Source of the DNA: Pseudo-nitzschia pungens
Taxonomy: Eukaryota; Bacillariophyta; Bacillariophyceae; Bacillariales; Bacillariaceae
Length of the DNA: 64,000 bases
Assembly (NCBI GenBank): GCA_037355855.1
Contig: CM074761.1
Coordinates: forward strand, 2,747,346-2,811,345
Direction: 5' to 3'
Shown: one piece after another, positions 59,948 to 64,000 of the stretch
Position numbering within the stretch: position 1 is the first letter of the stretch
How the letters are laid out: every line of letters begins with the position of its first letter
Notes under the pieces: model-generated
What the model saw: the letters and a program-made list of their open reading frames with translations, nothing else
Database searches by the model: none
Told to the model about the DNA's origin: nothing
Position numbers and translations under genes: made by a program

Positions 59948-61862
59948 ATGAAAGTCCACGCCAAAGCCCTAGCCGCCGCCCTGTTCTCGGCTGTTGCATC
60001 GTATTCCGCAGCGTTCGCGTTTACGACATCTACAGCTTTCACCTCCACCAGGAACGTCGATGCCAACAGTAAAAAATATGATACTTCGTTGTTGAGCACA
60101 ATGGATGCATACGACGCTCAACTCAGAGCAATGTATGAAGCTGCAGCTCCTGCCCCGAATGCTGTCGCTACCAGCACAGCTTCGGCTATGCCGGGTTACA
60201 AACAGTCACAACGATGGAGAAAAAAGACGAAACAGCTCGCCACATTGGGTCCTGCCAGTTCCGATTTCGAAATGATTGAGAAGTTGTTTTTGGCAGGTGC
60301 CGATGTATTTCGCCTGAATTTTAGCCACGGTGAGCACGCACAGAAAAAGGAACTGCTCGATATTATTCGTGCCGTCGAGGAGAAACACGATCATCCAATC
60401 GCTGTGCTTGGAGATCTTCAGGGCCCCAAACTACGAGTCGGTCAGTTTGCAAATCCCGAGGGCGAGATGCTAGTTCAGGGACAAATGTTTCGCTTTGATT
60501 TAGACGAAAGCCTCGGAACGAATGAGCGGGTTTTGTTGCCTCACCCAGAAATCATCGATGCCTCTGAGATTGGAGATAATTTGTTGATCGACGACGGCAA
60601 AGTGAAAGTGCGCGTTGTTGGGAAAGGACCAGGATATCTAGATACAGAAGTAGAAGTTGCCGGGAAAATCAAAGACAAAAAGGTATGTGGTCACAGTTGC
60701 TTTTCATATTTTCAATTGATGTTATTTGTTCATCATTGGACGATGACGATAATGTACTGTACAGCGCTCGTTTCTTACTTTTCAATCTCTTGTCGTTATA
60801 CTTTTTCGCACCCTCTCGTATCTATTTTCATCTTAAACATGGCAGGGAGTCAACACACCCGACTCCATTTTACAAATCAGCTGTTTGACTCCGAAAGATC
60901 GAGCGGATTTGGAATATATGCTAGGCATCGGTGTGGATTGGGTGGCATTGTCTTTCGTACAACGTCCAGAAGACATAGAAGAAATTATCAGTCTGATCAA
61001 TATGCACAATCCTCCGGGCGCTCATCGGCCGCATGTCATGGCCAAGATCGAGAAACCTAGTTGCTTTGAAGGTGACGCACTCGTCAATATCGTCCGTTTG
61101 TGTGATGGAATCATGGTCGCTCGTGGAGATTTAGGTGTAGAGTGTGCACCAGAAGACGTTCCAATTTTGCAGAAACAGATTATCGATGAATGTCGAGAAC
61201 AAGGGAAACCAGTTGTTGTTGCAACCCAAATGCTTGAGTCAATGATAGAATCTCCAACGCCCACACGCGCAGAAGCATCCGATGTGGCCACAGCTATTTA
61301 TGATGGTGCGGATGCTATCATGTTGAGTGCCGAAAGTGCTGCAGGGGCTTATCCTGAAGAATCCGTTTTAATGCAACAACGTATCATCAATCGTGTCGAG
61401 AGTGATCCACACTATGACCGTTACTTGCAATCGTTTGAACCTCACCAAGATAACTCTGCTGCGTCTGCTATTATTGTTGCCGCAAGACAAATTGCACGCA
61501 CTGTCAACGCAAAAGCAATAGTAAGTTTTACCTGTGGTGGAACCACCGCACTCAAGGCCTCCCAGAGTCGTCCTGGTACGCCTATTCTAGCCATTTCTCC
61601 CGTCATAGAAACGTCAAGGCAACTATCGCTATCTTGGGGTATTTATAGCGAGTTTGCCACAGATTACGAGGATTACGATCCCGACAACTTCCGTGATATG
61701 TTGAGAGCTGCATGCGAAATCGCAAACGACAAAGGTCTAGTCGATTCCCCCAATGACTTGTTGGTCGTAACGGCAGGGTTCCCTTTCGGTACACCCGGTG
61801 CATCAAACATTATTCGAGTTATCCCAGCTGCTGGTCCCTCGTTCTGGGACGAGACCTTCTAG
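59948..61862 (+). CDS. Pyruvate kinase, plastid-targeted, two exons
   Basis: This 583-residue enzyme turns phosphoenolpyruvate and ADP into pyruvate and ATP. Exon 1 is 59948-60682 and exon 2 is 60846-61862. The intron (60683-60845, 163 nt, GTATGT...GGCAG, phase 0) joins KIKDKK to GVNTPDSI. Visible motifs are TLGPASSD, RLNFSHGEH, GDLQGPKLRVG, MAKIEKPS, MVARGDLGVE and the substrate loop ATQMLESMIESPTPTRAE. The N-terminus is a signal segment (AAALFSAVASYSAAFAF) with a diatom-type Ala-Phe cleavage motif, then a long linker before the catalytic core. This points to the plastid rather than the cytosol. The C-terminal regulatory domain is present, with SFTCGGTTALKASQSRP. The sequence is intact. Confidence 0.92.
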
Positions 61863-62457
61863 AGGTCGGAAGATACATGAACAAACTGCAAGCAAAGAAA
61901 ATCAAATTAATCAATAGCAAAATTTATCTCATCCTTGAAACTAGAATCGTTACTGCGGTTTGTGCAAAATTTATCCAATTCTTTTTAGTACCGAACACAG
62001 GAAGGAGAGAAGAACAGTGTCTCGGATTAGCATTCATTGTTTGTAGCATGTACTTCAACAATCAAAACTAGTTTGACTTGGAGAGGGAAGGGACTTCGCA
62101 AAACTCTCTTTTAAAATGCTAGGCGGAAAACTAGTTAAAGGTTCTTTCTGCCATTATTTGATTCTTTCGTGTAAGTCTTGGGATGATACAAACTATTATT
62201 ATCATTGTCGTAAATTACATTCGACTTATTCACTGACAACATTACTCGTACTTCGAATCCTAGTCACAGATTAGGACGTGGTGTTTTAAAAAATAACTCG
62301 AACTGCAATATTCACTCGAGAACATACTACTGATTGGAAAGATAGCTTCTGAGAATAGCCAATCAAGAATGGCTGTGGCATACATGTCAGCAAATGGTTA
62401 TGCATGCAAAGGCCGAGTACTGCTATGATGATCATGATGCTGATGTTATGATACGGA

Positions 62458-62477
62458 TAACCTTACAAGTAAGGTTA
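62458..62477. repeat. Inverted repeat TAACCTTAC-2 nt-GTAAGGTTA
   Basis: Nine-base arms at 62458-62466 and 62469-62477 are exact complements. The full decamer GTAAGGTTAC is at 62469-62478. Confidence 0.85.
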
Positions 62478-62672
62478 CCACCGGTTCGAAACACCTCTTG
62501 AATCAATCTCGAATGCTTTGAATTCCATTCGTTCGGTTTCAACTACGGGTAAATCTTACCTGTACCACTAAGGTTTACTTCTACTTCGTATGGTAATTGG
62601 AATTTTGAACACCCAAACATCCTGTCAACATACGAACTGGTAATTACAGTAGACCGGATACATGAGGTTACC

Positions 62673-62688
62673 GTAACCTTAAGGTTAC
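62673..62688. repeat. Perfect 16 bp palindrome GTAACCTTAAGGTTAC
   Basis: This self-complementary sequence is a tail-to-tail fusion of two decamer-type motifs and is flanked on both sides by GGTTACC words. Confidence 0.9.
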
Positions 62689-63062
62689 CGCATACCTACC
62701 GCGTACCGCATTTGTTTACTAACCTATGTAATGGTAACCTTACCGTACATAAGATATAATATATTCGAATTTGAGTCATATATCAGTCACGAGTCAAGAG
62801 ATTCCTACATGAAGCTTTTTCTGTCTTAAAGATACTTCAACTTTGTTTTTTCTCACACCTTGGTCCCTCGCCAATCGTCATCATCTTTCTACACGTAAAC
62901 ACGTGTGGAATGTTGAATACAAAAGAGTGCCGCTCCTTGTCCTCTCCGCTTGAAGATAGGATTTCCTCGTCTGAAGCTGAGAACACTCGCTTTCGAGCGA
63001 CCTCATCCCCGCTCTACGCACAATTCGTTTCGTCGTCACACCCGAAGTATATTATATCCATC

Positions 63063-63656
63063 ATGAAGACTGCCTGTGTTCTTGCTACCATCTTGGCTTC
63101 GGCCGCCGCCTTCGCCCCCGCCTCCATCACCTCGCGATCCACTTCCCTTGCGGCCAGTGAGTACGAAAACGAAGCCGGTGTTGTAGCCCCTGTTGGATTC
63201 TGGGATCCGGCCAAGCTTTCCTCTGGCATCGACCAAGAAACTTTCGACAAATACCGATTGGCTGAATTGAAGCACGGACGCGTCTGCATGTTGGCTGTTT
63301 TGGGATACGTTGCCACCGAAACCTACCACTTCCCTGGCGACATCGCCCCTGGAATCCCTTTCGACAGCATCCCCTCCGGATACGCCGCCATCGCTGCCAT
63401 TCCTTTGTTGGGATGGTTGCAAATCATCTGGACTGTTGGTATCGTCGAGACCACCGGAAACCTCGGAAGCTTCCCAATCGGATACCTTGACTTGGAACCT
63501 GAGGAATACTTCAAGCGTCAAACACAAGAGCTTCAACATGGACGTCTTGCTATGTTGGCCTTCCTTGAATTGCTTCGTCACGACACCCAGACCTTGGCCG
63601 GAAACAACGACGGTCTTGATGTCTTGATCTCTGGACTTCCTTTCATCTACAACTAA
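63063..63656 (+). CDS. Fucoxanthin-chlorophyll a/c-binding protein (Lhcf-type FCP)
   Basis: This 197-residue light-harvesting protein binds chlorophyll a/c and fucoxanthin in diatom thylakoids. The presequence MKTACVLATILASAAAFAP carries the canonical plastid motif with Phe after the cleavage site. The mature protein has the three-helix LHC plan: helix 1 with AELKHGRVCMLAVLGYV and helix 3 with TQELQHGRLAMLAFLELL, both with the Glu/His and Arg chlorophyll-ligand pattern. Helix 2 runs around IAAIPLLGWLQIIW. The start is the ATG at 63063, because the family-typical presequence begins there although the frame stays open upstream. It is intronless and intact. Codons are strongly biased, as in a highly expressed gene. 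Placement within Lhcf rather than Lhcr is by overall look. Confidence 0.95.
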   Translation: MKTACVLATILASAAAFAPASITSRSTSLAASEYENEAGVVAPVGFWDPAKLSSGIDQETFDKYRLAELKHGRVCMLAVLGYVATETYHFPGDIAPGIPFDSIPSGYAAIAAIPLLGWLQIIWTVGIVETTGNLGSFPIGYLDLEPEEYFKRQTQELQHGRLAMLAFLELLRHDTQTLAGNNDGLDVLISGLPFIYN

Positions 63657-64000
63657 GTTAATACAGGGATGAACGAGGTTGTTTCAGCGCTTGTAAAAGT
63701 TTTGTTTTACAGGCGCACGGAAACATGCTATATGATGATATAACGAGTCACCTGTTTTGAACTAACGATTGTTGTACAATCCTGGGCAATTCGTGTCTCC
63801 GTTGCAATTCTCTCTTTTTCACCGTCTGGGACCGCTCGCGGTAGAATAAAACATATTCTGACAAGCCTGCTGGAGTGGATTTAGAGTTGGTAGTTTTTAA
63901 CAAAACAATACTTAAGAATTATCGTTAACGTCGAGATCAGCATTTCATTTAAATCCATCATCGTCCTAATTGAACCAGTACTTTATCCCACTATCTAGTA
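63657..64000. other. FCP 3' region
   Basis: A short hairpin (AAAGTTTTGTTTTACAGG context) and AATAAA-like sequence (GAATAAAACA near 63844) lie here, the latter a possible polyadenylation signal. No gene is seen. Confidence 0.5.

Larger units (their letters stand above)
61863..63062. other. Intergenic region and FCP leader
   Basis: The left part is the pyruvate kinase 3' region. From 62458 to 62760 it is dense in GGTAACC/GTAAGGTTAC words, and then a TATA-like ATATAATATATTC segment lies near 62750-62770. The frame of the FCP is open upstream of its start, but no family sequence lies there. Confidence 0.6.

Overview
This is a nuclear window from a diatom, most likely a pennate one. The evidence is a fucoxanthin-chlorophyll a/c protein (FCP) at the right end, plastid-targeting presequences with an Ala/Phe cleavage motif on several proteins (VIPP1, fibrillin, pyruvate kinase, FCP), a membrane cyclase fused to a phosphodiesterase, and short GT-AG introns of 67 to 261 nt. 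The species cannot be named from the sequence alone.

Layout, left to right: a partial sulfotransferase (- strand, runs off the left edge); a two-domain AP2-like DNA-binding protein; a receptor-like kinase with a repeat ectodomain; a gene-poor 6 kb stretch of degenerate repeats and hairpins; class I histone deacetylase; plastid VIPP1/IM30; a Mediator subunit 14-like protein; formamidase/acetamidase; plastid fibrillin; a class III extradiol-dioxygenase-like (LigB/MEMO fold) protein; a broken LURP-one-like gene; a Ser-rich protein with repeated basophilic motifs; a receptor-type nucleotide cyclase fused to a phosphodiesterase; a modular minisatellite; a multi-C2 membrane protein; an S-adenosylmethionine-type mitochondrial carrier; a proteasome beta2-like subunit with a long extension and signal anchor; plastid-type pyruvate kinase; and an FCP.

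There is no operon-like logic. Genes are independent and on both strands. Functional themes are plastid biology (VIPP1, fibrillin, pyruvate kinase, FCP), chromatin and transcription (HDAC, MED14-like, AP2) and signalling (receptor kinase, cyclase-PDE, Ser-rich neighbour, C2 protein).

The strongest oddity is that conserved coding sequence is broken into successive frames in a subset of genes: sulfotransferase, receptor kinase, MED14-like, formamidase, fibrillin, LigB-like, LURP-one-like and cyclase. Most of these breaks look like one extra nucleotide, often in a homopolymer. Nearby genes of similar composition are intact. Assembly error is the simplest explanation, but local decay or +1 frameshifting would look the same from one sequence. 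Other notable features are an intergenic decamer (GTAACCTTAC/GTAAGGTTAC) found at least eleven times, a mix-and-match minisatellite, and the extended, apparently membrane-anchored proteasome beta subunit.
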